Positions 36,747 to 45,948 of a stretch of DNA of 56,364 bases are shown here, piece by piece. The notes beneath the pieces were generated by a model. That model searched no databases. It worked only from the letters and a program-made list of their open reading frames with translations, and was not told the DNA's origin. Source of the stretch: an uncultured Prevotellaceae bacterium. GTDB lineage: Bacteria; Bacteroidota; Bacteroidia; Bacteroidales; Bacteroidaceae. The DNA lies in the NCBI GenBank assembly GCA_945833925.1, contig CAMAFX010000007.1, forward strand, positions 1-56,364, written 5' to 3'. The position numbers and the translations under genes are program-made. The stretch's first letter is position 1. Every line of letters starts with the position of its first letter.

Positions 36747-37979
36747 TCAGACGAATTCTTTAAATATTTGTTCCAACTGCATGGCTACTTTGCCGGGCGA
36801 CGCCAGTTCCTTCACCTTTGCCGACACAAGTGGCGACGGACTGATGTGCATGACTTCCATCATCCTTGTACGCAACGACTCTGAATCGCCGGTCTTGCTT
36901 ATCAAGCAAGCACCTTCTATACGCTCGGAGCGTGGCACACATTCTGTAGACACGACGGGAATGCCTGTTGACATTGCCTCGAGCAGCACCAGTGGCTGAA
37001 CCTCGCTCCTCGATGCCAAGACCAGTGCATCGCAACTGTAAAGCAACTCCCTAACGCTTGCCTTGTCTACCTCTCCATGAAAGACGGTGTTGGTGGGGAA
37101 CATTTTCTTCAGTTCTGTGCGGTCGGTGCCTCTGCCTGCAATGTGCAACTCGATGCCCGAAATGCCTCTGTCTGCAATGTGCAACTCACAGCCAGTCATA
37201 TCGCTGAACGCTTCAGCCAATACATCATAGCCCTTCCAGTACAGCGACTCGCCATCAGCAACAGCCAGACAGCAAAATTTGAATGGACGTTCTTCTGACA
37301 CTTTAAGAGCACTTGATTCTTCACTACAACGAGAACCGCTTCGCCGAGAAATCCCTTCTCTTTCTCGATACTCAAAGAAATCTACGTCAATAACATTTGA
37401 GACGCTGCGCCACTTGTATTCTTTTCCGAAAAAACACTCCAGTTCATCCACCAGCTCCTCGGACACAGGTATGACACATGCTGCCTTTTCGTATGTTTCC
37501 TTCAAAAGGGTTCTCGCCCATTTATGTCGTGTCCAGTTTTTGCCGTATCCTACCTCGAAAGGACCCTTGGAAATATGTTCCGTGATAAAATATGGTATGC
37601 CTTCCGTCTCGGATATCATCCTTGCCGCCACACCAGCCCACTGACAGCAATGGACATGCAGCACATCGGGTTTACCGTACTTCTGCCTGTACTGCTGGTA
37701 CATGGACATCACCCTACCACACCATCGCTGCTGATTGACGTGGGTCATTTTGGGCAATGCATGCATATTCTCTCTGATGGCGACAATGTCATCGTGGCTT
37801 TCCTCCCATTTAGCTACTCTCAGTTTGAGAAACCTCGAAATTCCTTTTGTTATGCCATACTGGTTGCATGATAGAATCCTGACCTCATGCCCACGTTCCT
37901 TCAATGCCTTTGCCTGGTCCAGACAAAAAGCACCGCCCAAAGGGGGAAAGAAGGAAGGAATCTCAAGTATATGCATCAC
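36747..37979 (-). CDS. Glycosyltransferase family 4 with an internal 12-residue duplication
   Basis: 410-residue GT-B enzyme. The start gives P-P-L-G-G-A and H-V-H-C-C-Q-W-A-G in the acceptor domain. The donor domain has S-E-V-Q-P-L-V-L-L-E-A with the family's E-x7-E, then G-I-P-V-V-S-T-E. A Ser/Arg/Glu-rich insert (~215-240) separates the domains. Residues in the donor domain repeat: E-L-H-I-A-D-R-G and E-L-H-I-A-G-R-G lie 12 residues apart, from a 36-nt tandem duplication. It is in the minus-strand glycan operon, 81 bp after the GNAT-DegT gene. Confidence 0.88.
   Translation of the reverse strand: MMHILEIPSFFPPLGGAFCLDQAKALKERGHEVRILSCNQYGITKGISRFLKLRVAKWEESHDDIVAIRENMHALPKMTHVNQQRWCGRVMSMYQQYRQKYGKPDVLHVHCCQWAGVAARMISETEGIPYFITEHISKGPFEVGYGKNWTRHKWARTLLKETYEKAACVIPVSEELVDELECFFGKEYKWRSVSNVIDVDFFEYREREGISRRSGSRCSEESSALKVSEERPFKFCCLAVADGESLYWKGYDVLAEAFSDMTGCELHIADRGISGIELHIAGRGTDRTELKKMFPTNTVFHGEVDKASVRELLYSCDALVLASRSEVQPLVLLEAMSTGIPVVSTECVPRSERIEGACLISKTGDSESLRTRMMEVMHISPSPLVSAKVKELASPGKVAMQLEQIFKEFV
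37128..37187. repeat. In-frame 36-nt tandem duplication inside the GT4 gene
   Basis: GCCTCTGCCTGCAATGTGCA at 37128 recurs as GCCTCTGTCTGCAATGTGCA at 37164, with the next four bases also shared. That is 24 nt with one mismatch at a period of exactly 36 nt. The frame is kept. Confidence 0.8.
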
Positions 37980-38060
37980 CTACAGTATGTGTTTATTGTT
38001 AATCCTAACAGTCTGATATTTCTTTTTATAGGTATTTTTGTCAGACTCAGCAACTCAGAC

Positions 38061-40220
38061 TTAGACATTGAAATCGTTGAGCACGTTTATTATTCTCTCC
38101 ACCTGACTCTCGCTCAGCACCGGTGACAAGGGCAAGGAAAGTTCCTCTCTGTGAATGCGCTCCGTTATGGGGAAACGCATTACATTCATCTCCGCAAACG
38201 CCTTCTGCTGATGTGGGGGGATGGGATAGTGAATAAGGGTGTCGATGCCATTATTCCTGAGATACTCCTTCAACTCGTCGCGATGGGCGCAGCGCACAGC
38301 ATAGATGTGGAACACATGCTGCTCTTCCTGCTTGGGCATTGCCGGCAGGGTGATGAGAGGGTTCTGTATTCCGCTTGCGTATTTCTGTGCCAGTTGACGT
38401 CGGTACTTGTTATCCTCGTCAAGACGTGGCAACTTGACATTGAGCACGGCTGCCTGAATCTCGTCGAGTCGGCTGTTCATACCGGGAAGTTCGTTGACGT
38501 ACTTCTCTTCCGACCCGTAGTTTGACATCATCCTGACCGTGCGAGCCAGTTCGTCGTCGTCGGTCGTTACGGCACCGCCGTCGCCCATAGCTCCGAGATT
38601 CTTGCCGGGATAGAAGCTGAATGCAGCCGCATGCCCCAGACTGCCGGCTCGCTTGTCGCCATAACATGCTCCGTGTGCCTGGGCTGCATCTTCGACAACA
38701 ACAAGTCCATTTGCCTCAGCAAACTCCATAATTGGCTTCATATTGCACACTCTGCCATAGAGGTGTACTGGAATGATGCAGCGTGTACGGTCGGTCAGCA
38801 AGTTCTTCAGCAGGGTGCTGTCAATGAGATACGTGCCAAGTTCCGGCTCGCATAACACAGGTTTTAGTCCCGCCTCTCTTATTGCCAGTATCGTGGCTAT
38901 GAACGTGTTAGCAGGAACTATGACCTCGTCATCGTCTTTCCATCCACGCAGTCTCTTGTAACTGCGCAGAACGAGGGTGAGTGCCTCAAGCCCATTGCCA
39001 ACGCCAACACAATGCTTCGTGCCGCAGAATGTCGCAAAGGAGGTCTCGAACTGTTTCACCGCAGCTCCGTGTATATAGTGAGCTGTATTTATCACGCTCT
39101 CTATCTCATCGTTCAGACGTGGTTGGAAGCTTTCTGTCAGAGCCTTCATATCAAGATAAGGGATATGATTGTCTGCATCGGCATCCTTCTCGTCGGGAAG
39201 CATCGAATTGAGCACTTTTCTGTCAAGCTTTATCTTGTAGACATCATAGCAAACGGCACGTCCGCCGAAACCCTCCTTCTGGAAGATAAGACCTTCATTC
39301 AGATAACGTCCTCTGTCTTCGGTCGAGATGCCGAAATCAAAATACGGGATTCCCTTGTAACGCTCAGTAATAAGGTGTCTGAACAGCATGTCGAGGGCAC
39401 CTGTCTCGCGTCCTTCACTGCCAGAAGCGATATACTGAACATGTGCCACGTTCTTAGTTACGAACACAACTACTCCTGCCAGAATTCTGCTATCCCTCTT
39501 TGCCACATAAAGCTTTATCTCGCGAGGAAAACGCGACATCAGAAGTTTTATCTCGTCGATAGAATGTACCGGCTTTGTATTGTGATGGGTCATCAGCACA
39601 TCGTTGAGCAGCGTCCAGTACTCATCGAGGCAACCGTCTTCAACATCTATCATTCGGTCGATGTACACACCGTTTTCCACAGCCTTCTTTGCCTGACGCA
39701 CTCTGAGCGTGCGCATCTTCATCGGATTATTCAACTTGACGACTGTGCTCACCTGACTGTATTCCAGTCTGCCGCCTGCACGGAATATGCCGTACAACTC
39801 CTCGCCGTTGGGATAGGAACTGTAGATGTATGGGATGGGCTTGATGTAGACGGTCTTTGCCATGTACATCCTGTCGTAGTATTTCAGTATAGCTTGCATC
39901 ACTGCCAGCGCCTCGTGCTGGGTTATCTCCTCAGACACTATCAAACCACCGTACGTCAATCCTTGATGCGAATAGACGGTGCGCTCCGACTCTACCCAGT
40001 TGGCGGGGAAGACAGCCTTCAACCCGTCTGCCGTCAATGTCTTCTCCTTTTCGTCGGCAGTAAAATCAATGCCTTCATAGACGAGTAGCGAGCAATCCTC
40101 GAATCGGTCGCTGTGATAGTCCATGAAACCGCGGTTCAAGAGGAAGGTACCGTTCTTTGAACCTTGAACGAAGGTGTTCCACACCTCGCGCTGATTGACT
40201 GAATATGGTATTATTGTCAT
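38061..40220 (-). CDS. GNAT/FemAB-like acyltransferase fused to DegT/DnrJ/EryC1 aminotransferase
   Basis: 719 residues. The N-terminal half (~1-345) resembles the Acetyltransf_6/FemAB-type GNAT fold ([27 protein letters not shown]). After a short Asp-rich linker, a full DegT-family PLP aminotransferase follows (~350-719): [27 protein letters not shown] with Schiff-base Lys540, and [12 protein letters not shown]. Such aminotransferases make amino sugars from nucleotide keto-sugars; an attached acyltransferase could N-acylate the product. It starts 3 nt after the beta-helix lipoprotein gene. Both halves keep their motifs, so it looks functional. Confidence 0.88.
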   Translation of the reverse strand: MTIIPYSVNQREVWNTFVQGSKNGTFLLNRGFMDYHSDRFEDCSLLVYEGIDFTADEKEKTLTADGLKAVFPANWVESERTVYSHQGLTYGGLIVSEEITQHEALAVMQAILKYYDRMYMAKTVYIKPIPYIYSSYPNGEELYGIFRAGGRLEYSQVSTVVKLNNPMKMRTLRVRQAKKAVENGVYIDRMIDVEDGCLDEYWTLLNDVLMTHHNTKPVHSIDEIKLLMSRFPREIKLYVAKRDSRILAGVVVFVTKNVAHVQYIASGSEGRETGALDMLFRHLITERYKGIPYFDFGISTEDRGRYLNEGLIFQKEGFGGRAVCYDVYKIKLDRKVLNSMLPDEKDADADNHIPYLDMKALTESFQPRLNDEIESVINTAHYIHGAAVKQFETSFATFCGTKHCVGVGNGLEALTLVLRSYKRLRGWKDDDEVIVPANTFIATILAIREAGLKPVLCEPELGTYLIDSTLLKNLLTDRTRCIIPVHLYGRVCNMKPIMEFAEANGLVVVEDAAQAHGACYGDKRAGSLGHAAAFSFYPGKNLGAMGDGGAVTTDDDELARTVRMMSNYGSEEKYVNELPGMNSRLDEIQAAVLNVKLPRLDEDNKYRRQLAQKYASGIQNPLITLPAMPKQEEQHVFHIYAVRCAHRDELKEYLRNNGIDTLIHYPIPPHQQKAFAEMNVMRFPITERIHREELSLPLSPVLSESQVERIINVLNDFNV

Positions 40221-40223
40221 AGT

Positions 40224-41732
40224 CTAATTAAAAGTTTTTTCAGGTTCCTCACCTGCCGGCATAACAAACTCATATGCTCCGGCATCGGGAGCCCCGTCGA
40301 GCAATCGGCTGTTGCCCATCCTGTCTACCGGCGAGATTTTTTCTGCTATGGACGCATCTGCAATGCCTCTCATTCCACTCTCCTCGACAGGAGTGAAATC
40401 ATACAGGAAATTCTTCGTATCGAAAAGTCTGAAATGATCCGAGCAGTTTGGCTTCTCCTTCTTTGAATCATAGACAACGCTGACAAAACGCTCTGTGTCC
40501 GAATCAACGACTGTTCTCAGATGACAGTTCTGGAACAGGTAATCACACATGTAGTCCTGATTCTCGCCTATGTTTCCCATTATCACGTCGTCGGCATAAC
40601 CCGTAACAACACAATTGAGGAAGTGCGCCCAGTAGAGTGGATAATATCCCTCCTCCGTCTCATCTATCTGGTTTGAGATGTAAAGGGCATCGCCACGGTT
40701 GGCGTCCCACGGATAGAACTGCGCAATGGTGCAGTGGACAAACGTGTAGGCACCTCCCAACAGATAAACACTCGTCTTGAACGTGTTGCTAATCTGCGTA
40801 CCGACAACGTTAGCAATGCAACTCGTTGCCTTGAACCCATATCCCTGGACATTATGAATGATGCTGTTCTCTATGCTTACCGTTGGTTTCTGCACATCAA
40901 AAAGAAAGGTAGAATCGCATATCACACCATAATCTCCGCTATGTATGTCGCACTGATACAGCACGTTGTCGTGACTGTCGCCGTAGATATGGATTCCGCC
41001 CCAACGGTTTGGCGTGTTGTCGTAAGGCAGATAGTCGAACATGCGGTCCATTCTGTCGCCACGGAACACGACTGGTTCGTCAATCGTTCCTTGTGCATCA
41101 AGGGTGCCATGGACATGCAGCGAGACTTCGTCATGAAACATCATACAGACACCGGGATGAAGAGTGAGTTTTGCCCCAGGCGCCACTACGAGCGAGTCGT
41201 ATATGAGATAGGGCTTGTCGCCAGTCAATTCGGTGTCTTCGGTTATGGTCACGCCTTTCATGACGTACACGTTCATTCCATCAGCAACGAGTTTGACGCT
41301 CTGCTCCACCCCACTCTCCAATGTAAAGGTAAGAACATCCTCGCAATGAATAATCGTGTCGGCATCGTCCTCGGGAACAGTGACCTCTATGCGAACAAAG
41401 ATACTGTCTTTGCTCCTCACATCAAAGTCCGCACCATGACCCTCGTATAGGTACTGACCGTCAACATTTACACGAAACGGACTCTCGGTTCCCCTCTGCA
41501 GTGCCACTCTCGGCATACGGACTCCCTCACCGTTATCGTTAAAAACCAGCAATGTATGCGTAGTAGAACTCATCGACGATATTACCGTATCAAACGACAC
41601 GACATCCTCGGAAAAACGCAGTCTTGCTGATGGCGACACCGTCCACTTGTCAAAATCATCGCACGAGGACGCCAAAAGAACAACAACTACTGCTGATATG
41701 AGATAAACAAAAAAACTTCGCATATTTGCCAT
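40224..41732 (-). CDS. Right-handed beta-helix lipoprotein
   Basis: 502 residues from the ATG at 41732 (an ATG three codons in and a TTG three codons out are alternatives). The lipobox ends L-A-S-S-C, then D-D-F-D. An N-terminal beta-sandwich (~30-155) precedes a parallel beta-helix (~160-400: G-V-T-I-T-E-D-T, L-H-V-H-G-T-L-D-A-Q-G-T, W-G-G-I-H-I-Y-G) and ends D-A-G-A-Y-E-F, a common last motif of Bacteroidota beta-helix proteins. It probably sits at the outer membrane; no catalytic site is recognised. It is the first gene of the glycan operon, behind a 17-bp tandem array. Confidence 0.8.
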   Translation of the reverse strand: MANMRSFFVYLISAVVVVLLASSCDDFDKWTVSPSARLRFSEDVVSFDTVISSMSSTTHTLLVFNDNGEGVRMPRVALQRGTESPFRVNVDGQYLYEGHGADFDVRSKDSIFVRIEVTVPEDDADTIIHCEDVLTFTLESGVEQSVKLVADGMNVYVMKGVTITEDTELTGDKPYLIYDSLVVAPGAKLTLHPGVCMMFHDEVSLHVHGTLDAQGTIDEPVVFRGDRMDRMFDYLPYDNTPNRWGGIHIYGDSHDNVLYQCDIHSGDYGVICDSTFLFDVQKPTVSIENSIIHNVQGYGFKATSCIANVVGTQISNTFKTSVYLLGGAYTFVHCTIAQFYPWDANRGDALYISNQIDETEEGYYPLYWAHFLNCVVTGYADDVIMGNIGENQDYMCDYLFQNCHLRTVVDSDTERFVSVVYDSKKEKPNCSDHFRLFDTKNFLYDFTPVEESGMRGIADASIAEKISPVDRMGNSRLLDGAPDAGAYEFVMPAGEEPEKTFN

Positions 41733-41776
41733 GAGGAACAATTTTCGAATTATTTATAATTATTCACCATCATATA

Positions 41777-41878
41777 ATCGTGAATACTATATAATCGTGA
41801 ACACTATATAATCGTGAACACTATATAATCGTGAATACTATATAATCGTGAATACTATATACAATCGTGAACTATATA
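41777..41878. repeat. 17-bp tandem repeat array upstream of the glycan operon
   Basis: The word ATCGTGAA occurs at 41777, 41794, 41811, 41828, 41845 and 41864, with period 17, 17, 17, 17, 19. The unit is ATCGTGAAYACTATATA. It lies between the pepD 3' end and the first gene of the minus-strand glycan operon, so within that operon's probable promoter region. No spacers, so not CRISPR. Confidence 0.9.
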
Positions 41879-41965
41879 AATAACGACGAAAAAGGAGAAA
41901 TATTTTATAAAAACGGCACGAACAACACATCAAGTGCCATTCGTGCCTTTGTTCAATTTATATTA

Positions 41966-43411
41966 TCAAATATTCTTCAATATAGCCAGCATATGATCCC
42001 AAACCATCTGGACGGTACTGATCTCCAGTTTCTCCGTAACGCTGTGAACACCACGCAATGTCGGACCGAAACTTACCATGTCAAGACCTGGATATTTCTC
42101 GCTGAACAAGCCACACTCGAGACCTGCATGAATGCCACGAACAACCGGCTCTTTATGGAAGAGGTTCTTGTACTGCTCCACAGCAACCTGTAACAGGCGG
42201 CTGTTTGGATTCATCGCCCAACCGGGATAGCCCTCGCCGACATCAACTCGTGCACCCGCCAGTGTAAAGCATGCCTCTATCGTGTTTGCCATATTGTAGC
42301 GTGCACTGAGAATGCTGCTGCGCTGACTGCTGTTGATGCGAATCTCCCTTGCCTCTGGCACAACATGGATGCTTGCCAGATTACTGCTTGTCTCGACCAG
42401 TTCGATGCTCTGGCACATGGCATATACGCCATTGTCTACAGCCTGGCAAGCCATAATCATTCTGTGTGCAGTGTCATCGTCTATCATGGTGTCTGCCGAA
42501 TCGGTGCTCTGCAAGTCCATCTTTACGTTTGGTTCAGTTGCAGAATACTCCTGCTCCACATCTGCCGTATAGAGATTCCAATCGATGGTGAGCTGTTCCT
42601 TCCATGCCATTGGCACTGCCACGACAGCCTCTCCCTTTACTGGGATTGCATTATGCAGACCGCCACTCTGTATGTCGACAAGGTGCAACTCTGTCTTCTT
42701 CATTGTCTGGTAGAGGAATCGTGCAAGAAGTTTGTTGGCATTAGCGCGTTTCTTGTCGATGTCGTCTCCACTGTGTCCGCCGGTAAGGTTGGAGATGCTC
42801 ATCCTTGCAAAGAACATTCCGGCAGGAACAGGTGTTGGAGTATAGTCGAAGGCAACTGCGGTTCTGCATCCACCAGCACAACTGACGAAAATCTGACCTT
42901 CGTCCTCGCTGTCCAGATTGATGAGATACTTTCCTGTCATAAAATCGGGCTTCATACCTTCTGCACCGGTCAGTCCGGTTTCCTCGTCGCGAGTGAATAC
43001 ACACTCTATCGGACCGTGTTCTATGTCGTCGGCAAGTAGCAGAGCCATCTCCATTGCACAGCCAATGCCATCGTCAGCGCCAAGAGTTGTGCCCTTAGCC
43101 TTGAGCCACTCCCCATCGATATAGGTTTCGATAGGGTTGTTCTCGAAATCGAAACTTCCATCGCTTGGCTCGCACACCATGTCCATATGGCTCTGAAGAA
43201 TGACGATTGGCTTGTCCTCCATGCCTTTGGTGGCAGGTTTACGAATGATGACGTTGCCTGTCTCGTCGCGTTTGGTCTCAAGTCCCAGTTTATTACCGAA
43301 ACCAAGCAGGAAATCTATCATCTTTTCCTCCTTCTTCGAGGGACGTGGTATCTTGTTAATCTCTGCAAAGCATTCAAAAACACTTGCTGGTTTAAGTTCA
43401 ATTTTGCCCAT
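41966..43411 (-). CDS. pepD: Aminoacyl-histidine dipeptidase (M20, PepD)
   Basis: 481 residues from the ATG at 43411 (M-G-K-I-E-L-K-P); the open frame upstream is not protein-like. This is a metal-dependent dipeptidase with M20C landmarks L-Q-S-H-M-D-M-V, G-A-D-D-G-I-G, D-E-E-T-G-L-T-G-A-E-G and L-N-L-D-type S-E-D-E-G. The inserted dimerisation domain has G-G-H-S-G-D-D-I. It hydrolyses Xaa-His and other dipeptides in the cytoplasm. Length is normal. It is unrelated in function to the glycan operon downstream. Confidence 0.94.
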   Translation of the reverse strand: MGKIELKPASVFECFAEINKIPRPSKKEEKMIDFLLGFGNKLGLETKRDETGNVIIRKPATKGMEDKPIVILQSHMDMVCEPSDGSFDFENNPIETYIDGEWLKAKGTTLGADDGIGCAMEMALLLADDIEHGPIECVFTRDEETGLTGAEGMKPDFMTGKYLINLDSEDEGQIFVSCAGGCRTAVAFDYTPTPVPAGMFFARMSISNLTGGHSGDDIDKKRANANKLLARFLYQTMKKTELHLVDIQSGGLHNAIPVKGEAVVAVPMAWKEQLTIDWNLYTADVEQEYSATEPNVKMDLQSTDSADTMIDDDTAHRMIMACQAVDNGVYAMCQSIELVETSSNLASIHVVPEAREIRINSSQRSSILSARYNMANTIEACFTLAGARVDVGEGYPGWAMNPNSRLLQVAVEQYKNLFHKEPVVRGIHAGLECGLFSEKYPGLDMVSFGPTLRGVHSVTEKLEISTVQMVWDHMLAILKNI

Positions 43412-43491
43412 TGTTGTACGATTTATTATTCTTTTCTGTAAATTTTGGTTAAAAGACACTACTTTATACCTTATAGTTAATAATTAAAGTG

Positions 43492-43499
43492 TATCTTTG
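43492..43499 (+). promoter_or_regulatory. -7 box (TATCTTTG) for the small membrane protein gene
   Basis: TATCTTTG lies 20 nt before the ATG at 43520. The -33 region is A/T-rich without a clear TTTG. Confidence 0.45.
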
Positions 43500-43519
43500 T
43501 GGTGCAAATATACAAAATA

Positions 43520-43753
43520 ATGTTGAAAGTAGCACTTCTATGCCTTGGAATAATTGCCATTAGCCTTTTGTTTTTGTGCATTGGCATACTTTTCGGACGC
43601 CGCCACACTTTTCGCAGCCAACACGTTGGTCAGAGTGCGGCATTGCGCAAACAGGGAATACACTGCGTGCAGAGTATGGATGCAATGGAACGCAAAACCC
43701 TGAGAACCCGAGAACACGCTTTGGAAAGAAGGGAGGAACGGACTACAGATTAG
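43520..43753 (+). CDS. Small membrane protein (77 aa) with conserved-looking G-I-H-C-V-Q-S-M-D motif
   Basis: The ATG at 43520 gives one membrane segment (~5-26) followed by R-R-H-T-F, H-V-G-Q-S-A-A-L-R-K-Q-G-I-H-C-V-Q-S-M-D-A-M-E-R-K and a charged tail. I recall similar short proteins in other Bacteroidota (one helix, then an H-V/I-x-G-N/Q-x-A-x-R-x-x-G-I motif). No function is known to me. The conserved Cys after the helix could bind metal or a partner. It has its own promoter box and stands alone between pepD and the Skp-like gene. Confidence 0.65.
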   Translation: MLKVALLCLGIIAISLLFLCIGILFGRRHTFRSQHVGQSAALRKQGIHCVQSMDAMERKTLRTREHALERREERTTD

Positions 43754-43770
43754 AAGTTAAACGTTTGTAA

Positions 43771-43829
43771 GCAGATTGCAGCAAGATGACATTTTATGAG
43801 TGGATTGCGACAAGATGAAATCTTATGAG
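43771..43829. repeat. Imperfect ~30-bp direct repeat upstream of the Skp-like gene
   Basis: A unit of the form GATTGC-x-x-CAAGATGA-x-AT-x-TTATGAG occurs at 43771-43800 and 43801-43829, with a third start (CAGATTTTG) at 43830. It fills the leader region before the ATG at 43892. Confidence 0.6.
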
Positions 43830-43891
43830 CAGATTTTGTAAATATAAAAGATAAAAGACGAAATTATAAAACAATAAAATACAAGAAAGAA

Positions 43892-44509
43892 ATGAAGAAA
43901 GTATTCACTCTGGCCTTGGCAGCATTGGTAATGGCAAGCTGTGGCGAGAAAGTTGAGAGCGAAAACGAAGCAACAACCAAGGCAGAGGTTCCTGCAGGAG
44001 GTCTCCGCATTGCTTTTGTCGAGGTTGACAGCCTGATGACCCAGTACCAGTTCTGCAAGGACTACAGCGAAGTAATGAACATGGAGTATGCCAACATCCA
44101 GAAGGAACTGGCTGGCAAGCAGCGCACACTCGAGCAGCATGCAGCAGCACTGCAGCAGAAATACGAGAGCAATGGTTTCACAACAAAGGATGAGTTGGAG
44201 CGTGCTCAGGCAGGCATCAACCGCGAGCAGCAGGAACTGGCAGTTCTCTCTGACCGTCTCAGCAGCGAGTTTGCAAGCACTCAGGAAGCGTACAACAAGG
44301 AGATGCGCGACAGCATCCAGGCTTTCCTCAAGGTATACAACAAGGGCAAGAAGTTTGACTACATCCTTTCGAAGGGTGGCGACAACATGCTCTACGCAAA
44401 TCCTACATTCGACATCACAAACGATGTCATCAAGGGTCTGAACAAGCGCTACAAGGTAAAGCCAGAGATTGCAGAGAAACTCAAGGCAAACAACAGCGAT
44501 AAGAAGTAG
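43892..44509 (+). CDS. OmpH/Skp-like periplasmic chaperone, lipoprotein form
   Basis: 205 residues. The signal ends L-V-M-A-S-C, so Cys17 may be lipidated, unlike soluble Skp of Proteobacteria. I-A-F-V-E-V-D-S-L (~40-48) is the usual first strand, followed by a long Glu/Gln/Lys/Ala-rich coiled coil (~60-150) and a C-terminal strand region with Y-I-L-S-K-G-G-D-N-M-L-Y-A-N. It would escort outer-membrane proteins through the periplasm. A strong bidirectional-looking terminator follows. Confidence 0.85.
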   Translation: MKKVFTLALAALVMASCGEKVESENEATTKAEVPAGGLRIAFVEVDSLMTQYQFCKDYSEVMNMEYANIQKELAGKQRTLEQHAAALQQKYESNGFTTKDELERAQAGINREQQELAVLSDRLSSEFASTQEAYNKEMRDSIQAFLKVYNKGKKFDYILSKGGDNMLYANPTFDITNDVIKGLNKRYKVKPEIAEKLKANNSDKK

Positions 44510-44530
44510 AATCAAAATTGATTCAACACA

Positions 44531-44584
44531 AAATAAGGAAAGAGGCTGTGTCAAAAGTAACTGACACGGCCTCTTTCCTTATTT
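44531..44584. terminator. Long stem-loop terminator after the Skp-like gene
   Basis: AAATAAGGAAAGAGGCTGTG plus TCA (44531-44553) pairs almost perfectly with 44562-44584 over 23 bp, loop AAAGTAAC. A/T-rich flanks allow termination in both directions. Its GAGGC...GCCTC core is the reverse complement of the hairpin at 7212-7243. Confidence 0.85.
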
Positions 44585-44600
44585 ATATATATAAGAGAGA

Positions 44601-44631
44601 TTAGAAAATCAATGCAACCTCTCCTATCTTC
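44601..44631 (-). pseudogene. ribH: Remnant of a second ribH 3' end
   Basis: On the minus strand 44631-44601 reads K-I-G-E-V-A-L-I-F-stop. This parallels the true ribH end [13 protein letters not shown] at 44679-44649, 48 bp away; the first and last ~10 bp are identical. It looks like the tail of an older ribH allele left after recombination. The segment is only 31 bp, so chance cannot be fully excluded. Confidence 0.5.
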
Positions 44632-44648
44632 ATCATTACTATATGCGG

Positions 44649-45170
44649 TTAGAAAATCAACGATGACTTGCCTATCTTCTCCTGCAGACGATGCTTATAG
44701 TCGACCATCTTGATGGCAGTAATGGCACATTCGTCGCCCTTGTTTCCGAGCGAGCCTCCGGCACGCATCTCTGCCTGTTCCATTGTGTTGCAAGTCAGCA
44801 GACCGTAGATGACGGGGACTGGGAATTCCTTGTTCAGAAGGGCAAGTCCCTCTGTTGTGCCCTGGCATATGTAATCGAAGTGGGGGGTATCACCACGTAC
44901 CACGCAACCAATTGCAATCACAGCATCAAGGCGACCGGTCTTGACCATCTGGGTTGCTCCGTAAACCAACTCGAAACTGCCAGGTACAGTCAGTACAACA
45001 ATGTTTTCTTCTGCGGCACCATGCTTCTTGAGGGTATCAACCGCACCCTGCATCAAAGCACCCGTAATATTGTCGTTCCACTCACTAACTACAATGCCGA
45101 AGCGCATAGCCTCGGCACTGGGCACACTTTCTGGTTTGTAGTCAGAAAGGTTATGAAAAGCTGTTGCCAT
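44649..45170 (-). CDS. ribH: 6,7-dimethyl-8-ribityllumazine synthase
   Basis: 173 residues. Penultimate enzyme of riboflavin synthesis, joining the ribityl-aminouracil intermediate with dihydroxybutanone phosphate; it forms pentamers or 60-mers. Landmarks are [33 protein letters not shown] with the catalytic His, and T-T-E-G-L. It starts 14 nt after the TPR gene and is probably co-transcribed with it. An extra ribH-like tail sits just downstream. Confidence 0.95.
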   Translation of the reverse strand: MATAFHNLSDYKPESVPSAEAMRFGIVVSEWNDNITGALMQGAVDTLKKHGAAEENIVVLTVPGSFELVYGATQMVKTGRLDAVIAIGCVVRGDTPHFDYICQGTTEGLALLNKEFPVPVIYGLLTCNTMEQAEMRAGGSLGNKGDECAITAIKMVDYKHRLQEKIGKSSLIF

Positions 45171-45184
45171 AATATATCTCTATA

Positions 45185-45841
45185 TTACTTTACGCTTGCT
45201 CTTTCGATATACTTGTCAATCTCGCCGCTTTTAACCTGGTAACTGGTCTTGTAGGCGCTCTTAACCTTGTTGTAAAGTTCCAAAGCCTTCTCGTTATTAT
45301 TCTGACCAAATTCGCAAATCTCACCAGCCTGAATATAGTAGATTGGGCTGAGGTTTACACTGTTTGCAAGTTCTGCAGCGCTTACGAGCTTCTCTACAGC
45401 CTTGTCGTAGTTCTTTGTACATGCATAGCAGTTACCAAGAGCTGCGATGGCAGCAGGGTCAACAACGTTGTCGCCTACCTTGCTGTAATCCTCGAGAGCA
45501 GCGATAGCCTCAGTGTACTTACCTGTATTATAGTATGCAATACCGAGATAGAGCTGTGCAAGGTTGCCGCTCTGAGTGCTTCCGTACTCTTCTACTTCCT
45601 TCTTAAGACTTGCAATAGCCTTCTCGTACTCACCCTGGCTTATGAGTTGCTGACCTTCAGCCAATGCTTCTGTTGCAGCCTGCTCGCGTGGCTCAGCAAT
45701 CAACTTGCAGTAACCATACACGCCAAGTACTACAACGAGAATTGCACCAAAGCAAATACTAATCTTCTTCCAGTTCTTAACGAGAAAAGACTGCTCCTCT
45801 GCAACCTCTTCTACTGTCTTTGCGTTCATTTTGTCTGTCAT
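45185..45841 (-). CDS. Membrane-anchored TPR protein
   Basis: 218 residues: cytoplasmic N-terminus (~1-27), one membrane helix (~28-46, I-S-I-C-F-G-A-I-L-V-V-V), then periplasmic tetratricopeptide repeats (~60-200: G-E-Y-E-K-A-I-A-S-L, L-G-I-A-Y-Y-N-T-G-K-Y-T-E-A-I-A, A-L-G-N-C-Y). The layout resembles YfgM-type ancillary proteins of the Sec translocon, but that is an analogy. It is the first gene of a two-gene operon with ribH and has its own promoter. Confidence 0.85.
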   Translation of the reverse strand: MTDKMNAKTVEEVAEEQSFLVKNWKKISICFGAILVVVLGVYGYCKLIAEPREQAATEALAEGQQLISQGEYEKAIASLKKEVEEYGSTQSGNLAQLYLGIAYYNTGKYTEAIAALEDYSKVGDNVVDPAAIAALGNCYACTKNYDKAVEKLVSAAELANSVNLSPIYYIQAGEICEFGQNNNEKALELYNKVKSAYKTSYQVKSGEIDKYIERASVK

Positions 45842-45948
45842 TGTTATTTTTGTTTTATTTATTTCACATCATTGCCCCCTTGCAAACTGCCTGCCACATA
45901 AAGCTTTTCGGCATAGCCGTTGCACCAGAGTTCATTTTTAAGCGAGCG

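Noticed and set aside
41777..41878. CRISPR array or minisatellite gene
   Set aside because: The units are 17 bp, back to back, with no spacers and no reading frame.
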